Below, piece after piece: positions 19,356 to 26,078 of a stretch of DNA of 32,659 bases (its first letter is position 1; every line of letters begins with the position of its first letter). The notes beneath the pieces were generated by a model. The model was not told where the DNA came from, searched no databases, and worked only from the letters and a program-made list of their open reading frames with translations. The stretch comes from a virus, in IMG/VR virus record IMGVR_UViG_3300045996_002993, positions 1-32,659 of that record; one strand, written 5' to 3'. Made by a program: the position numbers and the translations under genes.

Positions 19356-21355
19356 CAGGCGTTCCCGAAATTGGTGCTGCGCAGCATGTACAGCAACAGG
19401 TCCTTGATCCGGCCCTCGGCACCCACGATGTTCCAGGTGATCTCCACCTGCTGGCGCTGAGGCGCCGCCGCCCACCGGCCGGGACCGGGCATGCCGTGCG
19501 CCAGGCCACCACCGCGCTGGTACTGCTCGATGGACGGCAGCACCTTGCCGTCCTGATCGGGAACGAACACCTCGGCGCGCTTCTCACCCACCACATAGGC
19601 ATGCCCCTTGCGCACAGGACCGCCGTACTCCCGATATGAGGACCGGCCCAGCTGGTCCTCCACCTTCAGCTTGCGGCCCTCGATGTGGGCCACCCGCACG
19701 TACACCGTGCGGTCCTTGATGCTGGCCAGGCGATTCTTCAGCGCCTGCAGCTTGCTCATCGCGCTGGCCGTGCCGCTCACGTTCACCGTGGGGGTGATCT
19801 TCTTGGGGATCCCCAGCAGTTCGTTGGCGAGGCGGCGTGCCTGTCCCGCGGAGTACCCGGCCTTCTCGGCCAGGCGGATGAACGCCTCCCGGTTGCGCTG
19901 CAGCACACCCTGGGCCGCGGCGCCGGCCCCGTTCACCTTCACGTACGCGTCGTAGTTGGCGGACAGCCGGTTGGCCAGCTGGCTCAGCGCCTCCCGGTTC
20001 TCCTGCCCCTTCTCGGTGTTGAGGCTCAGCCCCTCGCCGTTCTCCTTGATCTTCTCGGTGGCGTCAGCGATGGCCTCCGCGGCGTCCACCTGCGAGCCGT
20101 AGAGGTCCCGGTTCGCCCCCAGCAGATCCTGGGCCGCCTCCTCGGCCGCCTCCAGGGCCTCCGCCATCTCCACGGCGCCCGCTGTCATGTCCCGGAAGCC
20201 GGAACCGTCCGCCCCTTCCACCAGCTCGTCCTGGGCTTCCGCGGCGTCGCGGTAGTGCTTGCGCAGCAACGGGAGCAGCGGGCCGGTGAGCCAGGGGTCG
20301 TTGCTCATCTTGCCGATGGTGTTCAGGGTGGTGGCGCTGGTACGTGCCACGTCCGCGGTAGCTCCGGCAACCAGCCGCAGATTGTCGGCCGCCTCCGGTG
20401 ATCCGTCGGACAGGATGCGCAGGAAATCGCCGGCGCCGTCTGCCAGCAGTTCGTACGACTGCCCCAGTCCTCTCAAGGCCGGGCCGCTGTTCTCCGCGGA
20501 GTCGGCGATGGCGTCCGCGATCCCCTCGGTGCCACGGATCAGCGAATCGGTGAGCGGCAGCACCTCGTCTGCCAACGAGGCGAAGGCCTTGCCCATCCGC
20601 GCCGTGATCCGCTGGCTGGCCGCGTCCATGCGGTCCACCCCCTCCAGCACCGGAGTGCGGAACGCCTGGACTGCCACGCGCTGCATCCCCGCAGCGAACC
20701 GCTTGCCCACGTCAGCGCCGGCCGCCTGGATGGCGCCGTCACCCTTCACGGCCAGCGCGATACCGGCGCCGAGCACTCCGCCGCCGATTCCCGCAGAGAT
20801 GCCCGACTGCAGCGCACTCACCACCACCGGGGCTGCCGCGGCGCCGATGCCGGCCCCGATCACCAGCCCGGCCTTGCTGCTGGCCCCCCCCGCGATGGCG
20901 TCCCCACCGGAGGCAATGGCTCCACCGAGCCGCATCATGAACGAGCGGGCTGCTGGCTCGGGATCCGGGAGCAGATCGTTCAGGAAGTTGCGCGACTTGG
21001 TGAGCCGCTTGAGATCGGCCTCCGCCTTGCGGATCCCCTTGCTGATGTCCATCCGGTCGGCTGCAGTACCGGCCTTGGAGAATGCATCGTGCAGGAACGC
21101 CAGGTCCTGGTTCACCTTGGCGATGGACTGATCCAGGTTGTCGATCCCGGACCGGGCGTTCTCCGAGCTGGTGCCCAGCTTCTTCACCGCTTCGCCGGAC
21201 ACGGTGGTGGTCTTGGCCAGCCCCTCGGTGCTCTTCTTGAGGCGGTCGGTGGCACCGGTGACCTTGTCCACGTCGCGCGCCGCGCCGAACGTGCCGGGCC
21301 CCATCTTGTTGCGGGACAGCAGCTCCAGGACGAGCTGAAGCTTCTCAGCCGGCAC
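19355..21355 (-). CDS. Tape measure protein
   Basis: A 666-residue protein from GTG 21355, with GGGAGG about 8 nt upstream. Helical N-terminal coiled coils (to about 130) are followed by Ala/Gly-rich hydrophobic segments (about 140-210), more coiled coils with Glu/Ala-rich helices, and a C-terminal end that includes YGGPVRKGHAYVVGEKRAE and VFVPDQDGKVLP, a signature of actinophage tape measures. Using the usual 0.15 nm per residue, the tail would be about 100 nm. It lies right after the chaperone frameshift pair, as expected in siphoviruses. Confidence 0.9.
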   Translation of the reverse strand: MPAEKLQLVLELLSRNKMGPGTFGAARDVDKVTGATDRLKKSTEGLAKTTTVSGEAVKKLGTSSENARSGIDNLDQSIAKVNQDLAFLHDAFSKAGTAADRMDISKGIRKAEADLKRLTKSRNFLNDLLPDPEPAARSFMMRLGGAIASGGDAIAGGASSKAGLVIGAGIGAAAAPVVVSALQSGISAGIGGGVLGAGIALAVKGDGAIQAAGADVGKRFAAGMQRVAVQAFRTPVLEGVDRMDAASQRITARMGKAFASLADEVLPLTDSLIRGTEGIADAIADSAENSGPALRGLGQSYELLADGAGDFLRILSDGSPEAADNLRLVAGATADVARTSATTLNTIGKMSNDPWLTGPLLPLLRKHYRDAAEAQDELVEGADGSGFRDMTAGAVEMAEALEAAEEAAQDLLGANRDLYGSQVDAAEAIADATEKIKENGEGLSLNTEKGQENREALSQLANRLSANYDAYVKVNGAGAAAQGVLQRNREAFIRLAEKAGYSAGQARRLANELLGIPKKITPTVNVSGTASAMSKLQALKNRLASIKDRTVYVRVAHIEGRKLKVEDQLGRSSYREYGGPVRKGHAYVVGEKRAEVFVPDQDGKVLPSIEQYQRGGGLAHGMPGPGRWAAAPQRQQVEITWNIVGAEGRIKDLLLYMLRSTNFGNA

Positions 21356-21889
21356 GGGAACCCGCCTCCCTCAAGTAGTCCAGCACGTCCATGATGTCCG
21401 CCAGGGACATCTCCTCCAGTTGGTCCCGCCGGACGCCCATGTCCACCAGGAAGCGCGGGGCCAGGGCATCCAGGAGCACGGCTACTCCGCTACCGGCGAA
21501 ACGTCCAATGCGACCGTAGGGCCCGGCGTATCGGCCGGGGAGTCGGCTTTTCCCTCGTCGCCCTCCTTGGCTGCCATGTGCGGGTCCTCGGTGCGCCATT
21601 CCAGCAGATACACCACCGGGGAGTAGTCCGCGAACCTCACATCCCGACCGGCCATCCTCATGGCGATCCAGGATCCGCAGAGGTTGCCGAACACCGACCC
21701 CTCGCGCATCCCGTTCATCACGTCCACCAGTGGGGCGCCGAATGTTTGCTCATAGGCAACCAACGTCCGGGACGGAAGGCGGATCAGTGCACTTTCGTCG
21801 TAGCAGTACCAGTCCTCGTCGTACTCCTTGACGTCGGCCGGATCCGTGAACCGGAACCAGTACGGCGCCAGTAGCTGCTTCTCGTCCAT
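21345..21889 (-). CDS. Tail assembly chaperone GT fusion (-1 frameshift product)
   Basis: The first 114 codons are shared with the shorter chaperone. At GGGAAAA (21554-21548, minus strand) the frame is G GGA AAA, so a -1 slip continues into an overlapping frame of 67 codons (SRLPGRYAGPYGR...LREAGSRAG) ending at 21345, 11 nt into the tape-measure gene. The 181-residue fusion equals lambda gpGT, which binds the tape measure while the tail tube forms. The extension contains a helical DQLEEMSLADIMDVLDYLRE segment typical of the T domain. The extension frame has no good start codon of its own. Confidence 0.85.
21482..21889 (-). CDS. Tail assembly chaperone G (non-shifted)
   Basis: A 135-residue protein from ATG 21889. 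It begins MDEKQLLAPYWFRFTD and contains SALIRLPSRTLVAYEQTFG and an acidic C-terminal section (AAKEGDEGKADSPADTPGP). Position, size and the slippery heptamer near its end identify it as the lambda gpG equivalent. It lies between the gp10-like gene and the tape measure. The acidic tail after the slip site is used only in the non-shifted form. Confidence 0.82.
   Translation of the reverse strand: MDEKQLLAPYWFRFTDPADVKEYDEDWYCYDESALIRLPSRTLVAYEQTFGAPLVDVMNGMREGSVFGNLCGSWIAMRMAGRDVRFADYSPVVYLLEWRTEDPHMAAKEGDEGKADSPADTPGPTVALDVSPVAE
21548..21554 (-). other. Slippery heptamer GGGAAAA
   Basis: On the minus strand G GGA AAA in the chaperone frame fits X XXY YYZ exactly. Re-pairing in -1 gives GGG and AAA. 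The known lambda site is GGGAAAG. It lies 66 nt upstream of the chaperone stop. Confidence 0.85.
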
Positions 21890-21899
21890 CCGTGGCCCC

Positions 21900-22406
21900 C
21901 TAGTCGATCATCTTCTGTGCGTAATCCTCCACCACGCCGATCATGGCACGGGTGGCGTGGTCAGCGGCATCGGCCGTTCCGCGCCGGAAGTAGCCCCCGC
22001 GGATGGCGGTGACCGTCCACGGATTCGCCAGGGCCGTGCCCGCCCTCACTCCCTTGCGCAACCTCCGGGACCGCCCGTACACCGGGTGCCGGAGTTGGCC
22101 GGCCTCCAGCCGGTTGATGTCCCGACGCTCCTTGGTGCCGTCCGCGTACGCGCGCAGGGTGAGCGTGGCCGAACGGCCGCCGGTGCGCCGGCCGAGCCGA
22201 ATGCGCAGGGAACGCGAGAACACCGCGGCGTACCCGCCCCGTGACGGCAGGGTGTCGTACTCCCGCCGCACGTCCCGCTCCACCGGCGCCGCAGCCTTCT
22301 CCAGCGCACGCACCATCTCCCGCTCCAGCGAGCGGTTACCGGCGGCGCGCATCTGCTCGGCCACCTGCTTGAACAGGTAAGCCCCCTCGACGCGCACCTC
22401 CAGCAC
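21900..22406 (-). CDS. HK97 gp10-like tail/neck protein
   Basis: A 168-residue protein from GTG 22406, two bases after the stop of the tail-tube gene. It has an N-terminal helix set (KQVAEQMRAAGNRSLEREM), a basic central region and GQLRHPVYGRSRRL with a following ANPWTVTAIRGGYFRRG, the RHPVYG...FF signature of HK97 gp10-like (DUF646-type) proteins that complete the neck or tail. In most phages this gene precedes the tail-tube gene. Here it follows it. Confidence 0.7.
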   Translation of the reverse strand: MLEVRVEGAYLFKQVAEQMRAAGNRSLEREMVRALEKAAAPVERDVRREYDTLPSRGGYAAVFSRSLRIRLGRRTGGRSATLTLRAYADGTKERRDINRLEAGQLRHPVYGRSRRLRKGVRAGTALANPWTVTAIRGGYFRRGTADAADHATRAMIGVVEDYAQKMID

Positions 22407-22408
22407 GG

Positions 22409-22837
22409 CTACGCGTACGTTCCGGCAGTGACCACGCCGTCCACCTGGAACGTGGCACTGATCGGCACCCGGTCCGCCACCGCAGCATCCACGGTGAAGT
22501 CCGTGAGCCAGCACTCTCCCGAGTACTTCACTGCACCACTCCCCGACCCCTCCGGCCCGTACTCGAACGTGGCCGTGGACGTGGCCGTGCGCAGCCCGTT
22601 CAGCACGGTAGTGACGCCGGTGGTGGCCGTGGTGTCGAACCCACCGGCGATGGAGAACGTCTGGTTGGCCAGGGCGGGGATCCACCGGGTTCCCTGGTCG
22701 CCGAACGCCGTGCTCTCGGACAGAGCCCGGGCGCCAGGCAGACCGGTCACCGAGTTGAGGTAAATGCGGATGTTGCGCAACGATCCGCCGGAATCGTCCA
22801 GCTGGAACGCGATGTCTTTTCCATGCACGAAAGCCAT
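22409..22837 (-). CDS. Major tail (tube) protein, short paralog
   Basis: A 142-residue protein (MAFVHGKDIAFQLDDSG...), mostly beta strands, ending in a VDGVVTAGTYA segment. QGTRWIPALANQTFSIAGGFD parallels SGARYVPGLMGGSLAVRGPQD in the neighbouring larger protein, so the two appear to be paralogs. A tube or tube-cap role follows from the position before the chaperones. AAAGGT upstream on the minus strand is the ribosome site. Confidence 0.72.
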   Translation of the reverse strand: MAFVHGKDIAFQLDDSGGSLRNIRIYLNSVTGLPGARALSESTAFGDQGTRWIPALANQTFSIAGGFDTTATTGVTTVLNGLRTATSTATFEYGPEGSGSGAVKYSGECWLTDFTVDAAVADRVPISATFQVDGVVTAGTYA

Positions 22838-22853
22838 ATCCGGGCTTACCTTT

Positions 22854-23570
22854 CTAACGGGGTGACAAGGCCACCAGGTAGGTGACCGAGCCGGTACCGG
22901 TCACATCCGTGACCGCCCGGACGTAGCGGTTGACCGTGGTGCCGGCAGCCAGGAACTTGCGCTCGGCCACCACGTCGGTGGCCGAGGTGAAGGACACCAG
23001 GTCGTCCCACACCGAGTTGTCCGTGGAGTGCTGGATCTTGATCCCTGCGGACGTGAACCCGCTGTATGCGGTGACGTGCAGAACGGCCACGCCTCCGTTG
23101 GCCGAGTCGGCCAACCTGTCCACCGCGGTTCCGTTGCCATCCGCTGTCTCGGCCCCCAGCGCGTGGACAATGAAGCCCATGTCCACGCTCTCGTCCGCGC
23201 TCGCGGACATGGCGTAGGACACCGCGTCGGCCACGGCGGCGTCCACGGCATGCTCGGACACATCGCCGAGAATGGACATGGCGAACTGTCCAATGGCCGT
23301 GCCGTATGGACACACCGTGGCCAGGAACGAGTTGTCCTGGCCAATGGCCGCCTCGATCTCGGCGTGCAGGTCCTGGTCCACGCTGTCCTGCGGGCCGCGC
23401 ACCGCCAGCGAACCACCCATCAAGCCCGGAACGTAACGCGCGCCGCTGTCCGTCAGCGCCGTCACCTCGGACACCGCGCGCTGGTGCGAGGCTGTCCACG
23501 CACTCACCGTGCTGGACACGGCCTTGGTGTTCACGAACATGCGGGTGGTGTTCCCCAGCGTGAAGGTCAT
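22854..23570 (-). CDS. Major tail (tube) protein, long paralog with extra C-terminal domain
   Basis: A 238-residue protein. The N-terminal 150 residues share the tube-like pattern of the next gene (TLGNTTRMFVNTKAVS, SGARYVPGLMGGSLAVRG). The C-terminal 80 residues (from about NGGVAVLHVTAYSGF) look like a separate beta sandwich with IKIQHSTDNSVWDDLVSF, the kind of Ig-like or lectin-like domain that decorates tail tubes. Its start overlaps the tail terminator stop. The DNA is rich in TGTCC/GGACA words, like the 8.7-10.4 kb block. Confidence 0.7.
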   Translation of the reverse strand: MTFTLGNTTRMFVNTKAVSSTVSAWTASHQRAVSEVTALTDSGARYVPGLMGGSLAVRGPQDSVDQDLHAEIEAAIGQDNSFLATVCPYGTAIGQFAMSILGDVSEHAVDAAVADAVSYAMSASADESVDMGFIVHALGAETADGNGTAVDRLADSANGGVAVLHVTAYSGFTSAGIKIQHSTDNSVWDDLVSFTSATDVVAERKFLAAGTTVNRYVRAVTDVTGTGSVTYLVALSPR

Positions 23571-24010
23571 TGGACAACCACCTCGAAGACCAGAACGGCG
23601 CCGTGGTAGTCGATGCCGTTGTACGTGACCCGGCCGATCGACCGGGTGCCGGAGAAGTGGACATAGGACACCAGGCCACCGAGAGTGGTGTCCTCCTCGA
23701 TGGCGTCCTTGATCCTGTCCACCTCGCCGCCGCTGGACAGGACACGGCGCACCAGCCGTTGTCCAGTGCCGGCATCCGCTTCGGCCACCAGCAGTTGGCC
23801 AAGGAACACGAACGCGTCCGAGCCGCGGCCGGCCGTGAGGTCGTAGTTCACGTCGTCCAGCTCGAACACCAGCGCGGGTGCGGACACCACACCCTCCACC
23901 TCCGAGTACGTGGCCAGCGGGGTGTCCGTGTTGTTGTACGTCTCGGTGGTCAGACCTTCGGTGGCCGTGGCCAGCGCGTCCGCGATGTCATTGAGGTCGT
24001 AGTCGGCCAT
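23567..24010 (-). CDS. Tail terminator-like protein
   Basis: A 147-residue alpha/beta protein (MADYDLNDIADALATATEG...) with an N-terminal helix, central strands (ALVFELDDVNYDL, AFVFLGQLLVAEADAG) and VTYNGIDYHGAVLVFEVVV at the end. Size, pattern and position between the head-tail adaptor and the tail-tube genes match tail terminators (lambda gpU-like fold). It would cap the tail at the connector. Junctions on both sides overlap or are one base apart. Confidence 0.68.
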   Translation of the reverse strand: MADYDLNDIADALATATEGLTTETYNNTDTPLATYSEVEGVVSAPALVFELDDVNYDLTAGRGSDAFVFLGQLLVAEADAGTGQRLVRRVLSSGGEVDRIKDAIEEDTTLGGLVSYVHFSGTRSIGRVTYNGIDYHGAVLVFEVVVQ

Positions 24011-24011
24011 C

Positions 24012-24617
24012 TCAGCTGGCCACCTTCAGCCTGTCCAGCACGTACGGATCGAGCAATTGCTGGACGCGCGGATTGGCTCGCACCCGCACCACGTAGTCCC
24101 CGAACCCCGCCACACCGAACGGGGCGTCCCCGCTCTTGAGGTCGTCCTGGGCCAGCATGTAGGACGCGGTGGTGACGTCGGCCGGTTCGGCCGCCCACCC
24201 CCACTTGGCCGTCACCGCGATCTCCACCTCATAGAAGCGCAACGCGGTGTAGATCGGGTGGGTGGAGTAGATGCGGGCTAAGCGTTCGTACGGCCAGCCT
24301 GCCACCTGGTTCTTGATCCCGTCCCGCGGTTCCAGCCGGTACGCGGACGTGGACGAGTCCCACGCCGTGCCGTCGATGATCAGTCCATCGGTGGTCCAGA
24401 AGTCGTGCACGTCGGCGCCGCGGGCGTCCAGGGTGAACGTGCGTTCGCTGGCCGTGTCCGTCTTGCCGAACTGCCGCCCGGTGTACTGGTGGATGGCCGC
24501 CGCCGCCGTGGCCAGGGCACTCGTGACCGCGTCGTTCCGGCTCGTGTCCGAGTCCGGGATCCCGGCCCGCTTCTTGAGGATGGCCGCGGTCCCGTACGGA
24601 CCCCCGAGCGCGGTCAC
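24012..24617 (-). CDS. Head-tail adaptor (HK97 gp6-like)
   Basis: A 201-residue protein from GTG 24617, overlapping the glycosyltransferase stop (GTGA). It has an N-terminal helical part with AAILKKRAGIPDSD and ALATAAAAIHQYTGRQF, then strands and VTAKWGWAAEPADVTTASYMLAQ. The I..YTGR.F and WGW...P.DV..A elements are typical of gp6-like connector proteins that attach under the portal. The gene lies upstream of the tail terminator as expected. Confidence 0.82.
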   Translation of the reverse strand: MTALGGPYGTAAILKKRAGIPDSDTSRNDAVTSALATAAAAIHQYTGRQFGKTDTASERTFTLDARGADVHDFWTTDGLIIDGTAWDSSTSAYRLEPRDGIKNQVAGWPYERLARIYSTHPIYTALRFYEVEIAVTAKWGWAAEPADVTTASYMLAQDDLKSGDAPFGVAGFGDYVVRVRANPRVQQLLDPYVLDRLKVAS

Positions 24618-25393
24618 GCCGGCACCGCTTCCGATGCGGCCGGCACGCCGATCGGCGAGGTGTAGCGCAGGGCCTGTTGCCGCCGGTAGGCGTCCTCGTC
24701 CAGGTAGATCCCGCCCTTGTGATGCGTGGTCTTGATGGCGGTGTCCACCCCGATCCCGATCCCGGCGTCAGCCAGGCGGGCGCAGAACGAGAGATCCTCG
24801 GAGAACTCGCGCGGCCGGCCACCGGGCAGGCAGTTGGCCGCCAGAATTGGCCGGAACGGGTCCTCCGGCAGCCTCTCCAGCGCGGTGCGGTGTACCAGTA
24901 GGCAGGCGGCGCCGGTGCCGTCCACCCACTGGAAGCTGTTGGGGTTGTACCGCTCGATGGAGATGAACCCCTTCTCCTCGTTCACCTCGGCGAACCCGTA
25001 CAGGGTGGGCTGCATCCGTAGCCGACGCGCGTGCAGCGAGGTCTCCGGCTCGCGCTCCGCCTTCTGGCAGAACGCCAGGGCGCCCACCACCAGCGCCTGG
25101 TGTTCCTCCGCGCTGGCCACCAGCCGGTCCACGGTGTCCCGTTCGAACCCCATGTCGGTGTCCACCATGAACAGCCACTCGGCGTCCAGGGCCAGGAAGT
25201 TGCGCACGATCTCGTTACGCGCACTGGCCACCCCCATGGTGCCGGCCACGCTGCGCAGGAACGTCCCGCCGTTGCGGATGATCCGCTGACTCTGCACCTG
25301 GTCATACAGGCACAGATCGGTCCAGCTCAATCCGAAGCAGGCGGACCACATGCCCCCGTCCACGAACGAGGGGACCACCGACCCCTTGATCAT
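24614..25393 (-). CDS. Glycosyltransferase (GT2-like)
   Basis: A 259-residue protein. VASARNEIVRNFLALDAEW precedes LFMVDTDMGF with the DxD metal/nucleotide-sugar motif at 78-80. A later GTGAACLLVHR and FSEDLSFCARLADAG with EDLxF fit the acceptor side of GT-A glycosyltransferases. Its location in the head operon, between a zinc mini-protein and the adaptor, suggests that it modifies virion proteins or DNA, as reported for some actinobacteriophages. The target is not visible in the sequence. There is no membrane segment. Confidence 0.82.
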   Translation of the reverse strand: MIKGSVVPSFVDGGMWSACFGLSWTDLCLYDQVQSQRIIRNGGTFLRSVAGTMGVASARNEIVRNFLALDAEWLFMVDTDMGFERDTVDRLVASAEEHQALVVGALAFCQKAEREPETSLHARRLRMQPTLYGFAEVNEEKGFISIERYNPNSFQWVDGTGAACLLVHRTALERLPEDPFRPILAANCLPGGRPREFSEDLSFCARLADAGIGIGVDTAIKTTHHKGGIYLDEDAYRRQQALRYTSPIGVPAASEAVPA

Positions 25394-25530
25394 TCCTGGC
25401 CCCCCTTCCGATCACCGTGCGCTGCTTTGACCGCTTCGGCCACAACCTGACGCTGATCGGCGTCTTTCGTGTCCACCGTGCAGTCCTCGATTTCATGCTG
25501 AACGGACGAACAGTTCATGCAACGGATCAT
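25390..25530 (-). CDS. CxxC mini-protein upstream of glycosyltransferase
   Basis: A 46-residue protein from ATG 25530, with GGGAG 7 nt upstream (minus strand, about 25538-25542). MIRCMNCSSVQHEIEDC gives Cys4, Cys7 and Cys17 with His12, a possible small zinc knuckle. The rest is charged and helical. The stop overlaps the glycosyltransferase ATG, so the two are coupled. Just upstream lies the interleaved inverted-repeat region 25546-25606. Confidence 0.68.
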   Translation of the reverse strand: MIRCMNCSSVQHEIEDCTVDTKDADQRQVVAEAVKAAHGDRKGGQE

Positions 25531-25545
25531 CGTGGGTCTCCCGAA

Positions 25546-25606
25546 CTGGCAGGGTGCGGCAGGGTGAGGCCGGGGCGCGCGCAACCCTGCCAGGTACACG
25601 CGCCCC
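25546..25606 (-). promoter_or_regulatory. Interleaved inverted repeats, possible RNA pseudoknot
   Basis: CTGGCAGGGT (25546-25555) pairs with ACCCTGCCAG (25584-25593), and GGGGCGCG (25572-25579) pairs with CGCGCCCC (25599-25606). The arms alternate, so the two stems (10 and 8 bp) can form together only as an H-type pseudoknot, with connecting loops of 5, 4 and 16 nt in the minus-strand RNA. Separately each is a hairpin. A second GGCAGGGTG copy (25558-25566) could compete for pairing. The element ends a few bases before the ribosome site of the 46-aa gene and could control its translation or act as a terminator. Confidence 0.45.
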
Positions 25607-25612
25607 GGGCGA

Positions 25613-25987
25613 TCACTTCGCGGTCCGGCCGGGGGCCTTGGTAGCCCGCGTCTGCGCGCTGTCACCGCTAGAGACCTGGCTCGCGCCGGCCTTCTTCTCG
25701 GTGTCACGCAGGGCCTTGCCCGGGGCGGTGTCCTCCGGCTTGTAGGTCTGCACCTCGGACGGCTTCTCGGCCTGGCCGCCCGGCGCCGGCCGGTTGTCCA
25801 GGTCCTCCGCGGTAGCGCCGGAGTCCATGCTCACGTGCTCGCCGGTGTAACGGTCCACCGGGCCGGTGGCCTCGTGGATCACGACCTCGCGCCCGTCCGG
25901 GCTGGTGGCCAGCTTGCCGCCGTGCTGCTCCAGCGGGACCTTGTCATCGAAATCCGGGTCGCCACTCTTGTTCTTTTCGTAGACCAT
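25613..25987 (-). CDS. Hydrophilic protein after the major capsid gene, unknown
   Basis: A 124-residue protein with no hydrophobic core: rich in Gly, Asp, Lys, Thr and Pro, and probably disordered after residue 60. It starts MVYEKNKSGDPDFDD and ends RATKAPGRTAK. The gene directly follows the major capsid gene, a site often used for capsid decoration or head-fibre proteins, but there is no sequence evidence for that. Separate hairpin elements flank it on both sides (25546-25606 and 26029-26072). Confidence 0.72.
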   Translation of the reverse strand: MVYEKNKSGDPDFDDKVPLEQHGGKLATSPDGREVVIHEATGPVDRYTGEHVSMDSGATAEDLDNRPAPGGQAEKPSEVQTYKPEDTAPGKALRDTEKKAGASQVSSGDSAQTRATKAPGRTAK

Positions 25988-26028
25988 CTCTGGCCCCTTC
26001 CTGCGATTCAGTTCGGTTGAGGTTGAGG

Positions 26029-26072
26029 CCCGCGGGCGCGGGAGGTCGGGGGGCCGGCGCCGCGCCCGCGGG
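26029..26072 (-). terminator. Terminator/attenuator after the major capsid gene
   Basis: CCCGCGGGCGCGG (26029-26041) and CCGCGCCCGCGGG (26060-26072) are perfectly complementary over 13 bp. Reading on the minus strand, it follows the capsid stop (26079) by 6 nt and precedes the next start at 25987. Such a hairpin probably lowers transcription of downstream genes relative to the capsid gene. Confidence 0.7.
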
Positions 26073-26078
26073 GGTCCA

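Noticed and set aside
17640-19460. A long + strand open frame antisense to the minor tail gene
   Set aside because: Low-complexity Arg/Gly/Val/His composition, no ribosome site and no domain; it is a GC-bias shadow of the minor tail protein.
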